From: Chloroflexota bacterium
GTDB taxonomy: Bacteria > Chloroflexota > Dehalococcoidia > Lucifugimonadales > Lucifugimonadaceae
NCBI GenBank assembly: GCA_009838175.1
Contig: VXSB01000011.1
Coordinates: forward strand, 1 to 64,000
DNA length: 64,000 bases
Direction of reading: 5' to 3'
In this document: in pieces, positions 1 to 8,637 of the stretch
Numbering within the stretch: position 1 is the stretch's first letter
How the letters are laid out: each line of letters begins with the position of its first letter
The notes under the pieces: model-generated
Told to the model about the DNA's origin: nothing
What the model saw: the letters and a program-made list of their open reading frames with translations, nothing else
Databases searched by the model: none
Program-made: the position numbers and the translations under genes

Positions 1-45
1 GAAGGGGGCGCGAGCAAGCGAAGCGAGCTCGCGGGGGATGCCCGT
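1..45. repeat. Intergenic G-rich repeat, copy 1 (cut by window edge)
   Basis: The motif is a G run, then GCGAGCAAGCGAAGCGAG, then a G run and an ATGCCCG tail. Similar strings occur near 306-352 and 395-437. The left end may continue outside the window. Confidence 0.55.
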
Positions 46-286
46 TCAAGGTTCGAGCGAACGGCCTTCTACCCGGCACACGTCTTTCCGCTTCGCTGGA
101 CGGAAGAGGCTACAGCACCAGCGAGAGGGGTGAATCGAGCGATGACGAGGAGCAGTCTTTCAGAATGCTCCCCGGAGGGCCGACGGTCTGGCGACGTCGG
201 CGGTGCTGGAATATTGACTGACTTTCACAACCGACTTATCGACGCGATCCCGAAAAGACGCGGCGATGCTTCGAAAAAACGATCAG

Positions 287-309
287 CCCCTTTCGCCCTG
301 CGAAAGGGG
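287..309. repeat. Perfect 10-bp hairpin
   Basis: CCCCTTTCGC and GCGAAAGGGG flank a CCT loop and abut repeat copy 2. No T-tract follows on either strand, so it looks like a palindromic repeat unit and not a terminator. Confidence 0.6.
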
Positions 310-352
310 CGCGAGCAAACGAAGTGAAGCGAGCGGGGCATGCCCGCTCAAT
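306..352. repeat. Intergenic G-rich repeat, copy 2
   Basis: GGGGCGCGAGCAAACGAAG is followed by a G run and GCATGCCCG. It parallels copy 1 closely, with small indels. Confidence 0.55.
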
Positions 353-394
353 TAAACGCGCCTGCGAACCTCCCTTTCCCCCAAAACGGGACAC

Positions 395-437
395 AAAGAG
401 GGGACGCGGCAAGCGAAACGAGCCGCAGGGGGTGCTC
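395..437. repeat. Intergenic G-rich repeat, copy 3 (diverged)
   Basis: GGGGACGCGGCAAGCGAAAC is followed by a G run and TGCTCA. The order of sub-motifs matches copies 1 and 2 but identity is lower. Confidence 0.45.
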
Positions 438-599
438 ATCCTTGAAATCCTTCCACATCCTTCGCATCCTAGTTCAAAACCTCACACCATCACCTGCCCA
501 CCACACTTTAGTCATCACCTCGTTGTCCTACACTTTTCGGGTTATGGTTGATAGTTGCGATCTGATCACACGCGAAACCAAGATATGGAGCAAAACTAG

Positions 600-1664
600 A
601 TGTCCCTCAAAGTTGTGGTTGCTTGCGAGACCTTCGTCGATGTCAAGGGCATCATCGAGTCGGCAGGCGATATCGAAGTCGAGATTGTGGAGCCGTTCGA
701 GGAGACTGAGCCATACATCGAGGCGATGAAGGATGCCGACGGCGCGCTCGTCGCCACTTGGCCCCTGACCGGTCGAGATGTCTTGGAGGCCTGCTCCAAG
801 TTGAAGGTCGTCAGCCGCATGGGCGTCGGAGTCGACTCGATCGATCTCGATGCCGCCACCGAGCTCGGCGTACTCGCATGCAACGTCCCCGGTGTAAACA
901 CCGTCGAAGTTGCCGATCACGCCATGGCGATGTTGCTATCAATACTTCGCCGTATCCCGGAAACCGTTGCCGCGACCCGTGAGGGCAAGTGGTCCGACGA
1001 TCCGGCATTGATGCGCGAATTCCAAGAGACGGTCGACCGCGTCGGTGGAAAGACGGTCGGAATCCTAGGTTTCGGGAATATTGGACACGCCTTCGCACAA
1101 CGGGTTTCAGGCTTTGGACCACGACGCATCATCGCGTTCGATCCGTATGCATATCAATCTACTGCCGACCTGTACGGAGTCGAACTCGTCGATCTCGACG
1201 AGTTGCTGTCCGAATCGGACATCATCACAATCCACGCTCCGCACACCGATGCGACCAACCACATCATCAACTCCGAAACTCTGGCCAAGATGAAATCGAC
1301 CGCGATCCTCATCAACTGCGCACGCGGCAAGCTGGTCGACCAAGTAGCACTCCACGCCGCCCTTCGCGACGGACAGATCGCCTTCGCCGGCATCGACGTC
1401 ACCGAGATCGAGCCAGTGGCATCAGAAGATCCGATTCTTACCCTACCCAACTGCTATGTGACACCGCACTTGGCCGGTTACTCGCCCACCTTCCTAGAAG
1501 AATGCGGTCAGAAACAGGCCGAAAATGTGAGCTTCGCGCTCACCGGCCGCGCACCACACGGCCTCGCCAACCCCGACGTTATCAAGACCATTGCCGTCCA
1601 ACGCTCCGGCGACGGAGGCCGCTGGACAGGCATCCCCGACTTCTCAACAGGACTGCCTTTCTAA
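600..1664 (+). CDS. D-2-hydroxyacid dehydrogenase (phosphoglycerate dehydrogenase-like)
   Basis: This 354-residue protein should be an NAD-dependent D-2-hydroxyacid dehydrogenase, reversibly oxidising a 2-hydroxyacid in the cytoplasm. The Rossmann motif GFGNIG follows GKTVGIL near residue 155. The three catalytic positions of the family are visible: Arg in INCARGKLVD, Glu in the DVTEIEP stretch, and His in VTPHLAGYS. There is no C-terminal ACT domain, so a role as classical SerA is less likely than a role in sugar-acid or glyoxylate metabolism. A GGAG about 9 bases upstream supports this start. It converges on the methyltransferase gene, 25 bases away. Confidence 0.88.
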   Translation: MSLKVVVACETFVDVKGIIESAGDIEVEIVEPFEETEPYIEAMKDADGALVATWPLTGRDVLEACSKLKVVSRMGVGVDSIDLDAATELGVLACNVPGVNTVEVADHAMAMLLSILRRIPETVAATREGKWSDDPALMREFQETVDRVGGKTVGILGFGNIGHAFAQRVSGFGPRRIIAFDPYAYQSTADLYGVELVDLDELLSESDIITIHAPHTDATNHIINSETLAKMKSTAILINCARGKLVDQVALHAALRDGQIAFAGIDVTEIEPVASEDPILTLPNCYVTPHLAGYSPTFLEECGQKQAENVSFALTGRAPHGLANPDVIKTIAVQRSGDGGRWTGIPDFSTGLPF

Positions 1665-1689
1665 GCGAACCAGACCCCACCCGATTCGG

Positions 1690-2925
1690 TCATTCCAAAA
1701 CCGTCATCATCACCACGCGGTTGGTGTTCGTACCGCGTCGATTGTTGGTCACGCCCCAAGTGTTTGAGGTCTTGGTGAAGTCTTGTTGGTTCACAAGCAC
1801 ACCGATCACCTCGACCGGGAGTTGAGCATTACGGATGGCACCTAAAACTACGTCTTCGAGCTTGATGGTTGCATTACGGACCTCACCGACCTCATAGCAA
1901 ATAGTGCCACCCGGTTTGACGACCCGGCAAAGCTCTTCCAGCGTTTCGGCCGTGAACCGTTGCCAGTCCTTGATGTCTTGCAGGATCGCAATCGGTAGCG
2001 CGTCAATGTCGATGCCCGCGAACCACGCTCGCACGTGATTGTCAGTCCGGTAGTCCACGGTATCCAAGAAAGGCGGAGATGTGACTATCAATTCGACCGA
2101 ATCTGTTGGGATTTCCGGCGTACTCCTAGAGTCACCGCAACATAAGTGGAATTGGCTGTAATTCAAACCACCGTGCCGCAGCAAAGACCGACTCTTTCTC
2201 AATATCAGTGATTTGACATCACGTTCCGGTGGCGTCTGCTCGCGCCTCTCGTTGATCCGCGACTGGCTCTCGATTGATGCCGCTTGATTGGGCGGCAACG
2301 TGTAGACGGAAAAGAAACCGGGAGAGTGTCCCGTCAATCGGCTCATCGCCACCAATCGGATCCAATCGTCCACATAATCGAACTTCCCTGCCTCCTCACG
2401 TTCGCTCAACCAAGAGCGCAGCCCGACGATCTGTCTCAGTGTCGCCGAGTGAAAGAACACGCCGAATCTTTTATCACCCGGGGTTGGTTCGCCATCGTCC
2501 CACGACACCTCCTTCAAACGGTATTCGATATCGCACAATTCGGGCGTGTTAAGACGCGGCCGCGTCATCATGATCGACATCGGGTTTGCGTCGTTTCCGA
2601 ACACTCGCCTATCCATCAGAGCAGCTTGTATCGGAGTAGTGCCTCGCCCCATGAACGGGTCGTATACCGCACTTTCCGATCCAGTCAGTCGGTCGATGAA
2701 AAACTCAGGAAGTTGCGGCTTGAAGCATGCTCGATAGCTGATTTCATGCAGAGCATGACCGGCCCGTTGCGCGTTCGTCCAGAACTCGTTGACGAAATAA
2801 CGCAGAGGCGGCGCGTCGGCAGATGAAGAAACTTCGACGACTTCGGTTTTAGTGCCGAAGTCGTCGAAGTTGGACAACCCATCGACAAAGCTGTCGATAC
2901 GGCTTCGTTGTTGCACGCTGATCAC
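1690..2925 (-). CDS. Site-specific DNA methyltransferase (SPPF type)
   Basis: A 411-residue AdoMet-dependent DNA amino-methyltransferase. The AdoMet motif DPFMGRGTT is at residues 89-97, and the catalytic motif is VTSPPF at 281-286, the S-P-P-F/Y form common in N4-cytosine and some N6-adenine enzymes. The order is AdoMet motif first, catalytic motif about 190 residues later, with a possible target-recognition segment between. VKPGGTICYEVGE is a typical late strand of the fold. No restriction endonuclease lies next to it, so it is probably an orphan regulator-type or housekeeping methylase, or the remnant of a restriction-modification pair. Target sequence and base cannot be read from the gene. 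Confidence 0.82.
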   Translation of the reverse strand: MISVQQRSRIDSFVDGLSNFDDFGTKTEVVEVSSSADAPPLRYFVNEFWTNAQRAGHALHEISYRACFKPQLPEFFIDRLTGSESAVYDPFMGRGTTPIQAALMDRRVFGNDANPMSIMMTRPRLNTPELCDIEYRLKEVSWDDGEPTPGDKRFGVFFHSATLRQIVGLRSWLSEREEAGKFDYVDDWIRLVAMSRLTGHSPGFFSVYTLPPNQAASIESQSRINERREQTPPERDVKSLILRKSRSLLRHGGLNYSQFHLCCGDSRSTPEIPTDSVELIVTSPPFLDTVDYRTDNHVRAWFAGIDIDALPIAILQDIKDWQRFTAETLEELCRVVKPGGTICYEVGEVRNATIKLEDVVLGAIRNAQLPVEVIGVLVNQQDFTKTSNTWGVTNNRRGTNTNRVVMMTVLE

Positions 2926-2980
2926 TCCGCGAGATTGTAAGCAAATCCCGAGCGATCAGCGCGTCAAACAAGGCTAGCTC

Positions 2981-4912
2981 CTACCTGCTGTAGCCGGTGC
3001 TGGGAGCAGGCTGGACATTGTCGACCAACGAATTCAACACGAATTCGAAGTCGTGGTACGCCGTCGTCCCGGCCATCGGCGAACCCACTCCTCGCAACAT
3101 GTTGGCGAGGTCAGACAAATCTCGATGTATAGAACCAGGATGTCCGCCACTGTATTCATGCAAACCGCTGTACCGGTCAGCAGCCAAAGCGACGATGGCG
3201 CCAAAGTCAGTAGTTGCCTCGGGCACCGCAAGCACCGAGTCGATCTCCTGATGCTGGCGATTTCCTTCACCAGTACTTGGGGTAACCCAGCGCACCTCGA
3301 CTTCGCCGAGCGGTTGGTTTGAGTTCCCGAGCACGTACTGGTCGACGAGTTCGAGTTCAAAGAAGACAGTGGTCGCTGAACCGGCGGGCAGTTCCGCAAA
3401 CTTCTTCTCCGCACGGGTGAACGACTCGTCAGAAGTAACGCGGTTCTCGTACCCGATCATTCTCCAGCTTCGCACCAGATTCTCATCCCAGACAACCTGC
3501 GCCCGCGTCTGGTCCGCGAACGGAACTGACAAAGCAAGCCAGTTATCGCGGTTGAACAACCTGCGACCTTCTTCCGGCTCACTGAGGTAACGGTACCAAC
3601 CGTTGCCGTATTGGGCGAGTTGCTCCAAAAGCACGTCATTGTAGTTGTTGATGCCGACACCGATCGTGATCAACCGCAGCGGGTTGTCGGGATTGTTGTC
3701 AGACGCCGATTCGAGGATCGCGAACGGGTTCGTAGCATCAACGTTTGCAACACCGTCGGACATCAGGATGACGTAGTTGTAAGCGTGAGGTCGATTTCGG
3801 CGCATCTCGTCAGCCAACTGGACGCCAAGATCCAACCCAGCTTGGACATTGGTCCCACCGTCCGGCCTCAGATCGCGAATCGAGTCGCGGAGCGCCCTGC
3901 TACCGGGGTTGTCGTCTCTAACCGTCAAGTGGTGTTTCACGTTGTTGTCAAAGTGAACGATCGACATACGATCATCTCGACCTAGACTCGTCCGGATGGT
4001 CTCGGCTGCGTCGCGAGCAATCGCGACACGATTTCCGTCCGCCATCGAGCCAGAGCCATCAAGGACCAACGTGACGTTCAATGGTAGGTCCACCACAACA
4101 TCCGGCGCCTGGAACGCGACCCGTGCCAAGTGCAAACCGCTGTCGAGCGGATGGGGAATGATGTCGGTCTGGATATTGAACGAGTCATCGTGCCGAGGGA
4201 ATTCGTAGCCGTAGTTGAAGGCATTGATCCACTCCTCAGCACGCACCGATGCAGGATCCACCTCGTAACCCGCTCGCGTCCAGTTCAGCGCGAGTTGGAA
4301 CGATGTGCGATCGGTGTCTAGACTGAACGTTGAAGTATCGTCCTGCGAAGTCAGCGCGAAGTTCGAGCGCGTCGTGTTCTGGAAGGTCGTCGCACCGGGT
4401 TGCGAAGGTTGAACTGGTGGTGATGTCTTAACGACAGGAGTGGGGTGGCCTACTGAGGCTGCCTCCGCAACGGGCCTCGAAGTTGCCGCAACCGCGACCT
4501 CCGCTTCCACAACCTTCTCCACTTCCACCTCGCGAATCACTTCCCTCTCAACTTCAACTACTACCTCTTTTTCAACGATTACCGTCTGCACCACCGTCTC
4601 ACCCATCACTTCCACTTCCCTATCAACGACGACGGTTTGGATTACCGGTTCGCTCTGGACTTCCATCTCTTTTTCGATGACCACCGTCCGAACCACCGTT
4701 TCTCCCGGCACTGCCACTTCCCGCTCAACAATTACCGTCTGTAACACCTGTTCGCCGGGCACCGATTTTTCAACAACTACCGTCTGCACGACGGTTTCGC
4801 TCTCGCTGCACGCGATCGTCGCTACGACCACTGCTGTGGCGATTACCAGCGCGAAGGCTGTCATCGGTTTCGTTATCAGACTTTTGAGTTGTTCTGTTTT
4901 GTTGTTCGTCAT
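2981..4912 (-). CDS. VWA-domain lipoprotein, YfbK-like, with Val/Glu stalk repeats
   Basis: Surface or periplasmic-face lipoprotein of 643 residues. The N-terminus has a hydrophobic segment and lipobox ending VVATIAC, with the lipidated Cys at 35. Residues about 39-142 are a low-complexity stalk of repeated T-V-V-V-E-K-E-V-like units. An N-terminal von Willebrand-associated domain (about 200-240) leads into the VWA domain, whose metal-ion site DGSGS is at 285-289. A C-terminal region like that of YfbK proteins follows. Start 4912 is chosen over 4960 because GGAG lies about 9 bases upstream and the signal peptide then begins normally. Ligand unknown. A terminator separates it from the upstream lipoprotein gene. 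Confidence 0.85.
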   Translation of the reverse strand: MTNNKTEQLKSLITKPMTAFALVIATAVVVATIACSESETVVQTVVVEKSVPGEQVLQTVIVEREVAVPGETVVRTVVIEKEMEVQSEPVIQTVVVDREVEVMGETVVQTVIVEKEVVVEVEREVIREVEVEKVVEAEVAVAATSRPVAEAASVGHPTPVVKTSPPVQPSQPGATTFQNTTRSNFALTSQDDTSTFSLDTDRTSFQLALNWTRAGYEVDPASVRAEEWINAFNYGYEFPRHDDSFNIQTDIIPHPLDSGLHLARVAFQAPDVVVDLPLNVTLVLDGSGSMADGNRVAIARDAAETIRTSLGRDDRMSIVHFDNNVKHHLTVRDDNPGSRALRDSIRDLRPDGGTNVQAGLDLGVQLADEMRRNRPHAYNYVILMSDGVANVDATNPFAILESASDNNPDNPLRLITIGVGINNYNDVLLEQLAQYGNGWYRYLSEPEEGRRLFNRDNWLALSVPFADQTRAQVVWDENLVRSWRMIGYENRVTSDESFTRAEKKFAELPAGSATTVFFELELVDQYVLGNSNQPLGEVEVRWVTPSTGEGNRQHQEIDSVLAVPEATTDFGAIVALAADRYSGLHEYSGGHPGSIHRDLSDLANMLRGVGSPMAGTTAYHDFEFVLNSLVDNVQPAPSTGYSR

Positions 4913-5002
4913 TTCATGTTCTCCGTGATGTTGTCTTTGATCACTGGAGAACAGACGCACTCGCTTACAGATTTGTTCCCTGAGTTTTCAAAATCGCCGA
5001 AA

Positions 5003-5039
5003 TAAAAAGAGCTCGGAACCAGAATTTGGTTCCGAGCTC
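5003..5039 (-). terminator. Rho-independent terminator of the DUF4349 lipoprotein gene
   Basis: A perfect 13-bp stem (GAGCTCGGAACCA and its complement) around a 5-base loop at 5009-5039 is followed on the minus strand by TTTTTATTT. It sits 22 bases past the stop codon at 5062, between the two lipoprotein genes. Confidence 0.9.
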
Positions 5040-5061
5040 CTACAGTTTCTGGGCTGGTGGA

Positions 5062-6771
5062 TTAAGCAGACGCCGTCGACTCAGTCCGCTCGTCGCCCTC
5101 TTGGTCATCGTCTGGCTGCGTTGGAACGTAAACCACCCGTTGCACGTTGCGCTGACGACGGATGATGAAGCGGACGATGAAGAAGACGATTGCACCCAGG
5201 ATCAACCAAATGGGAGAAGTGATAGCCAGCCAGATGCCCGCATTTCCGGCGAAGGATGCGACGCCTATGAGCGCGTTAACCGCGTTTGTGGCTGTGCCAC
5301 CGGGGTTGAAGTCGGAAGATTCGATCTCTGGACCGGGGTAGACGTAAACGTGGGCGTAATGCGTCTCTTCAACCTCGCCCGCATCGCTGTCTCCTCGAAT
5401 CTCGAAGACAATCTGGTACGACTCTGGTCGATGCCGATCGAATATGTGCTCAATCTCGACACCGGTGTCACCGGAAGCGACAGTGCCTTCGACAACGGTA
5501 GATCCATCGCGGAAGTCCCACGAGTACCGAACATTGCGAAGCAAGTCGGGGTGGTTGAATGATGCGGTTAGCGTGACGGGTTGGCCCTCTTCAACGTCCC
5601 ACTGCGACGCTGTTACGAACGCGTCGATGCGTGGGAGTTCGGAGACGTTCGCCCAGAGTTGGTCTTCGCCCTCGGCCAGGCCGCGGTCGGAGTAGGCTCT
5701 GATACTGACGGTTACGACGTGAGGCGCAAATTCGTCTGAATGATAGGTATGAGGAACCGGGACGCTCAGGAGGCCATCTTCGCCTTCTGTGCGAAGACCT
5801 GTATAGACGGTTTGCGGTGCAGATCCATCACCGAAATCCCAAGTAATCTCGAAGTTGTCGTAATCTTCCGGCGGGAAGAAGCGCGCGGTGTACTTCCGAC
5901 CTAACCCGATACCGACATGAACATCTTCGCCGACATCCACTCGCATCGGGATAGGTGATCGGTTGACGTTGACGGAGAGGCGAGAGTAGGCGGCAGATTC
6001 GCTGATGAAAGCCAATCGTCCGTCGATGCGTTCGAGCTCTGCTTGCCAGTTAGTTATCTCGCGCTGGACTTCCAGGAGCTCTTGGACGCTGTCGTAGTTT
6101 TCGTTTCGGAGCAGTTCGGTGAGCGCGTCAACGGTTTCTTGGATGGTGGACCGCCGTGCACCGAGGTCGATGTATTCCTCCGTGAAGTCGGTACTGTCGG
6201 AGTTTACGGAGATGACCTTGGCGACATTGACGGTGATCTGTTCGATAACGTCATCCAACGTGTCTGCCGGGATTCGGATGGTGATGTTGTAGAAGCCGTG
6301 GTCGCTGGTGTTGCTGTTGACCACCCAGCCGCCGCGGGAGATCGCAAGGTCGCCGATATCGTCGATGGTTGCAATGGGGTCGTTGGATTCGACGCTCATG
6401 TCAGCGTTGCGGACGATGATGCGGTTTTGCGGTTGAAAGGAGATGTCGACGTTCTGCGCCGATTGGTCATCTGACATCTTCATCGCCATTGGAGCAGCTG
6501 TGGGAGCGGCAGCAGCGGCAGGTGCCATCATCATGGCTTCCTGAGCCTCGACTTCGACGACTTTTTCGACCATTACCGCCTTTTCGACAACCACTGTTGC
6601 GATAATCGGTGCGCCAGGTTGTCCAGGTGCACCAGCGCGACCCGGCGCGCCAAGGTCTCCAGGCGCCCCTGAGTAGTCGTAGTACCCGGATTCGCCTGAT
6701 CCGCCGCATGCGAAGACGAATGCCAGAGCGGTAGCTAGCACGATGATGATTGCTATGCGTAGCGAGGACAT
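5062..6771 (-). CDS. DUF4349 lipoprotein with collagen-like linker, PKD-like domains and C-terminal membrane anchor
   Basis: A 569-residue envelope protein of unknown function. A signal segment ends in the lipobox FVFAC with Cys22. Seven Gly-X-Y triplets (about 35-55) and a short Val/Glu stretch form a linker. The next region matches DUF4349: it contains NRIIVRNADMSV, DTLDDVIEQ, the LLEVQREI coiled segment and a run like YSRLSVNVNRSP. Two PKD-like beta domains follow, each with a W-D-F-R/G-D-G-S core. The protein ends in a strong transmembrane helix, an Arg-rich turn and an acidic tail. AAAGGA upstream supports start 6771. DUF4349 is widespread and uncharacterised; a structural surface role is inferred. 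Confidence 0.83.
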   Translation of the reverse strand: MSSLRIAIIIVLATALAFVFACGGSGESGYYDYSGAPGDLGAPGRAGAPGQPGAPIIATVVVEKAVMVEKVVEVEAQEAMMMAPAAAAAPTAAPMAMKMSDDQSAQNVDISFQPQNRIIVRNADMSVESNDPIATIDDIGDLAISRGGWVVNSNTSDHGFYNITIRIPADTLDDVIEQITVNVAKVISVNSDSTDFTEEYIDLGARRSTIQETVDALTELLRNENYDSVQELLEVQREITNWQAELERIDGRLAFISESAAYSRLSVNVNRSPIPMRVDVGEDVHVGIGLGRKYTARFFPPEDYDNFEITWDFGDGSAPQTVYTGLRTEGEDGLLSVPVPHTYHSDEFAPHVVTVSIRAYSDRGLAEGEDQLWANVSELPRIDAFVTASQWDVEEGQPVTLTASFNHPDLLRNVRYSWDFRDGSTVVEGTVASGDTGVEIEHIFDRHRPESYQIVFEIRGDSDAGEVEETHYAHVYVYPGPEIESSDFNPGGTATNAVNALIGVASFAGNAGIWLAITSPIWLILGAIVFFIVRFIIRRQRNVQRVVYVPTQPDDDQEGDERTESTASA

Positions 6772-6906
6772 GATTGTTCCTTTGGCTTGTTGCTCACTAT
6801 TATCTAGACGCTCAATGACCGAGATAAGTTCCATGCAACGGATTTATCCTTCTTATAAGTTGCGGCGCCGGCACCGCTCACGATTAGGATTCGGAAGGCG
6901 AAACTG

Positions 6907-7713
6907 ATGGCTGAAAGTAACGGCAAGAAAAAGGTTCTCATCACTGGCGGCGCTGGTTTGATCGGCGGCATCCTCGTCGATCACCTCGGCGATCGCTACG
7001 ACCTTTCATCTCTGGATCTGAAAGAAGCGCAAGGTGTTCCATCGCACGTAGCATCACTCGATGACCTCGATGCGATGCAACCCGCTTTTGCCGGAGTCGA
7101 TACCGTGGTGCACTTGGCAGCGGATCGGGCGGCCTACGCGGAGTGGGGATCGGTGTTGCCAAACAACCTAGTTGGCACCTACAACGTCTTCGAAGCGAGT
7201 CGACGCGAAGGCGTCAAGCGCGTCATCTTCGCCTCCTCAAACCACGCCACTGGTGGCAACTATCTCGACGAGCCGTGGAGCCTCGTAGGCACCGGCAAGT
7301 TCGACAAACTCGAAGCTGGCAAATACCCACTTGTAGATGAAGACACCATGATCCGTCCCGACGGCTTCTACGGCGTTTCAAAAGCATTCGGCGAAGCCAT
7401 CGGCAGCTACTACAACGACTACCACGACGTAGGCTCGATCCATCTCCGCATTGGATGGGTAATCTCGACCGACGATCCGACATTCTCGCCCTTCGCTTTA
7501 TCGCTATGGCTGAGCCACCGCGATACCGCTCAGATAGTGCGCCTCTGCATCGATGCTCCTGACGACCTTCGCTACGGCATCTACTACGCGACTTCGGACA
7601 ACAAGTGGAAGATCTTCGATATAAGCCGGGCCAAAGCGGAGTTGGGTTATGCCCCTGAAGACGGCTCGGGAAGCGAGTTTACTGAAGGCCCGCCACCGGT
7701 CCGGGATCAGTAA
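6907..7713 (+). CDS. NAD-dependent epimerase/dehydratase, uronate dehydrogenase-like
   Basis: Extended short-chain dehydrogenase of 268 residues. GGAGLIGG near residue 15 binds the dinucleotide, VVHLAAD follows, and the catalytic YGVSK is near residue 157 after an upstream SSNHATGG that supplies the Ser. The overall pattern (SSNHATG, short length) resembles uronate dehydrogenase, which oxidises hexuronates to aldaric lactones. That fits the neighbouring sugar-acid dehydratases. Substrate is inferred, not shown. GGAAGG 8-9 bases upstream supports the start. It converges on the channel gene. Confidence 0.82.
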   Translation: MAESNGKKKVLITGGAGLIGGILVDHLGDRYDLSSLDLKEAQGVPSHVASLDDLDAMQPAFAGVDTVVHLAADRAAYAEWGSVLPNNLVGTYNVFEASRREGVKRVIFASSNHATGGNYLDEPWSLVGTGKFDKLEAGKYPLVDEDTMIRPDGFYGVSKAFGEAIGSYYNDYHDVGSIHLRIGWVISTDDPTFSPFALSLWLSHRDTAQIVRLCIDAPDDLRYGIYYATSDNKWKIFDISRAKAELGYAPEDGSGSEFTEGPPPVRDQ

Positions 7714-7727
7714 CTCGTCGAACTCGA

Positions 7728-8603
7728 TTAGCGTTTTTGGTCGCCTACTTCTTGACCAATATCTGATATCCGCGTCTCCAAACGCCGCAAGCTGTCCTGA
7801 GTCGCACGCAATTCTTGCAACAACTCTTCGCGCGACACCGGAGGCTGCAACTCTTTGAGTGCATCTTCCTTAGCGCGATCGAGGTTGTTGATCACCACAG
7901 CGATGAATAGGTTGACAACTACGAACGTGCCGACAACAACAAAGCTGACGAAGTAAACCCAGGCGAACGGACTCAACTCCATAGCCTTAGCGTTTACGTC
8001 CACCCAGCCTTCCAAAGTGATGATCTCGAACAGAGTCAGAATCGAGATACCGATGTTCCGCCAGTGTTCCGGATCGTGTTCGTGGAACAGTTGGAAACCA
8101 ACGATGGCGTAGATGTAAACGATGATGCTCATCAACATCAGAATGTGACCGACGTTAGGTATCGACTTCACCAGCGCGGCAACGATCAGGCGCAGATCTT
8201 CGATCGTCGAGATCAGTCGCAATACACGTAGCAACCGACCTAGTCGAGCGATCATCGCGAACGCCCCGGTTGCCGGAACTAGCGAAAAGACGATGATGGC
8301 GAAATCGAATATGTTCCAGCCGTCGCGAAAATACCGCTGCGGTCGCGGTGCCAAAGCGACCATTTTAATGATCGCCTCGACAATGAAGACCCCTAGAATC
8401 ACCTGGTTGCCAAACGTCAGCAAATCGCCATAATCGTCAGAGATTTCCGGCACCGTACCCAAGCCTAGGAAAGCGCCGCTCAACAAGATCAGGGCGATGA
8501 TGAAGTAGTCGAAAAACGGGTTCGACACGATACGGTTGGCTATCCGTGGCAAACCGCGATTTGTTGGTTCGTCTGGGAGGTGTTCAGTCTCTTGCATATC
8601 CAT
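7728..8603 (-). CDS. Voltage-gated cation channel (NaChBac/BacCav family)
   Basis: A 291-residue single-domain, six-helix voltage-gated channel that should assemble as a tetramer in the membrane. S1 to S3 lie at about 31-50, 62-84 and 95-112. S4 carries four arginines at three-residue spacing (R120, R123, R126, R129). S5 is about 148-170, the pore loop holds the selectivity filter TLEGWVD at 196-202, and S6 is about 213-240. The C-terminus is a predicted coiled coil (about 255-285), as in the family. The filter differs from the sodium-type TLESWSM; glycine at the fourth position and aspartate at the seventh are the features reported for the Ca-selective channel of Meiothermus ruber (from memory). 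It lies 34 bases downstream of the sulfatase gene on the same strand. Confidence 0.9.
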   Translation of the reverse strand: MDMQETEHLPDEPTNRGLPRIANRIVSNPFFDYFIIALILLSGAFLGLGTVPEISDDYGDLLTFGNQVILGVFIVEAIIKMVALAPRPQRYFRDGWNIFDFAIIVFSLVPATGAFAMIARLGRLLRVLRLISTIEDLRLIVAALVKSIPNVGHILMLMSIIVYIYAIVGFQLFHEHDPEHWRNIGISILTLFEIITLEGWVDVNAKAMELSPFAWVYFVSFVVVGTFVVVNLFIAVVINNLDRAKEDALKELQPPVSREELLQELRATQDSLRRLETRISDIGQEVGDQKR

Positions 8604-8637
8604 CGAAACTTGTGGTTGGCGGAATTGGAATTATCGC

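Larger units (their letters stand above)
1..599. other. Non-coding repeat-bearing edge region
   Basis: No convincing gene is seen here; the short open frames have no recognisable domain and overlap repeats. The stretch holds three imperfect copies of a G-rich motif (near 1-45, 306-352 and 395-437) and one strong hairpin (287-309). The last 100 bases before position 600 should hold the promoter of the downstream dehydrogenase, but no clear -35/-10 pair could be assigned. Confidence 0.6.

Noticed and set aside
989-1825. A 278-residue Arg-rich plus frame
   Set aside because: Shifted frame of the dehydrogenase gene; composition is that of a shadow frame.
4440-4928. A 162-residue Ser/Thr-rich plus frame
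   Set aside because: Antisense to the Val/Glu repeat stalk; the low complexity reflects the opposite-strand repeat.
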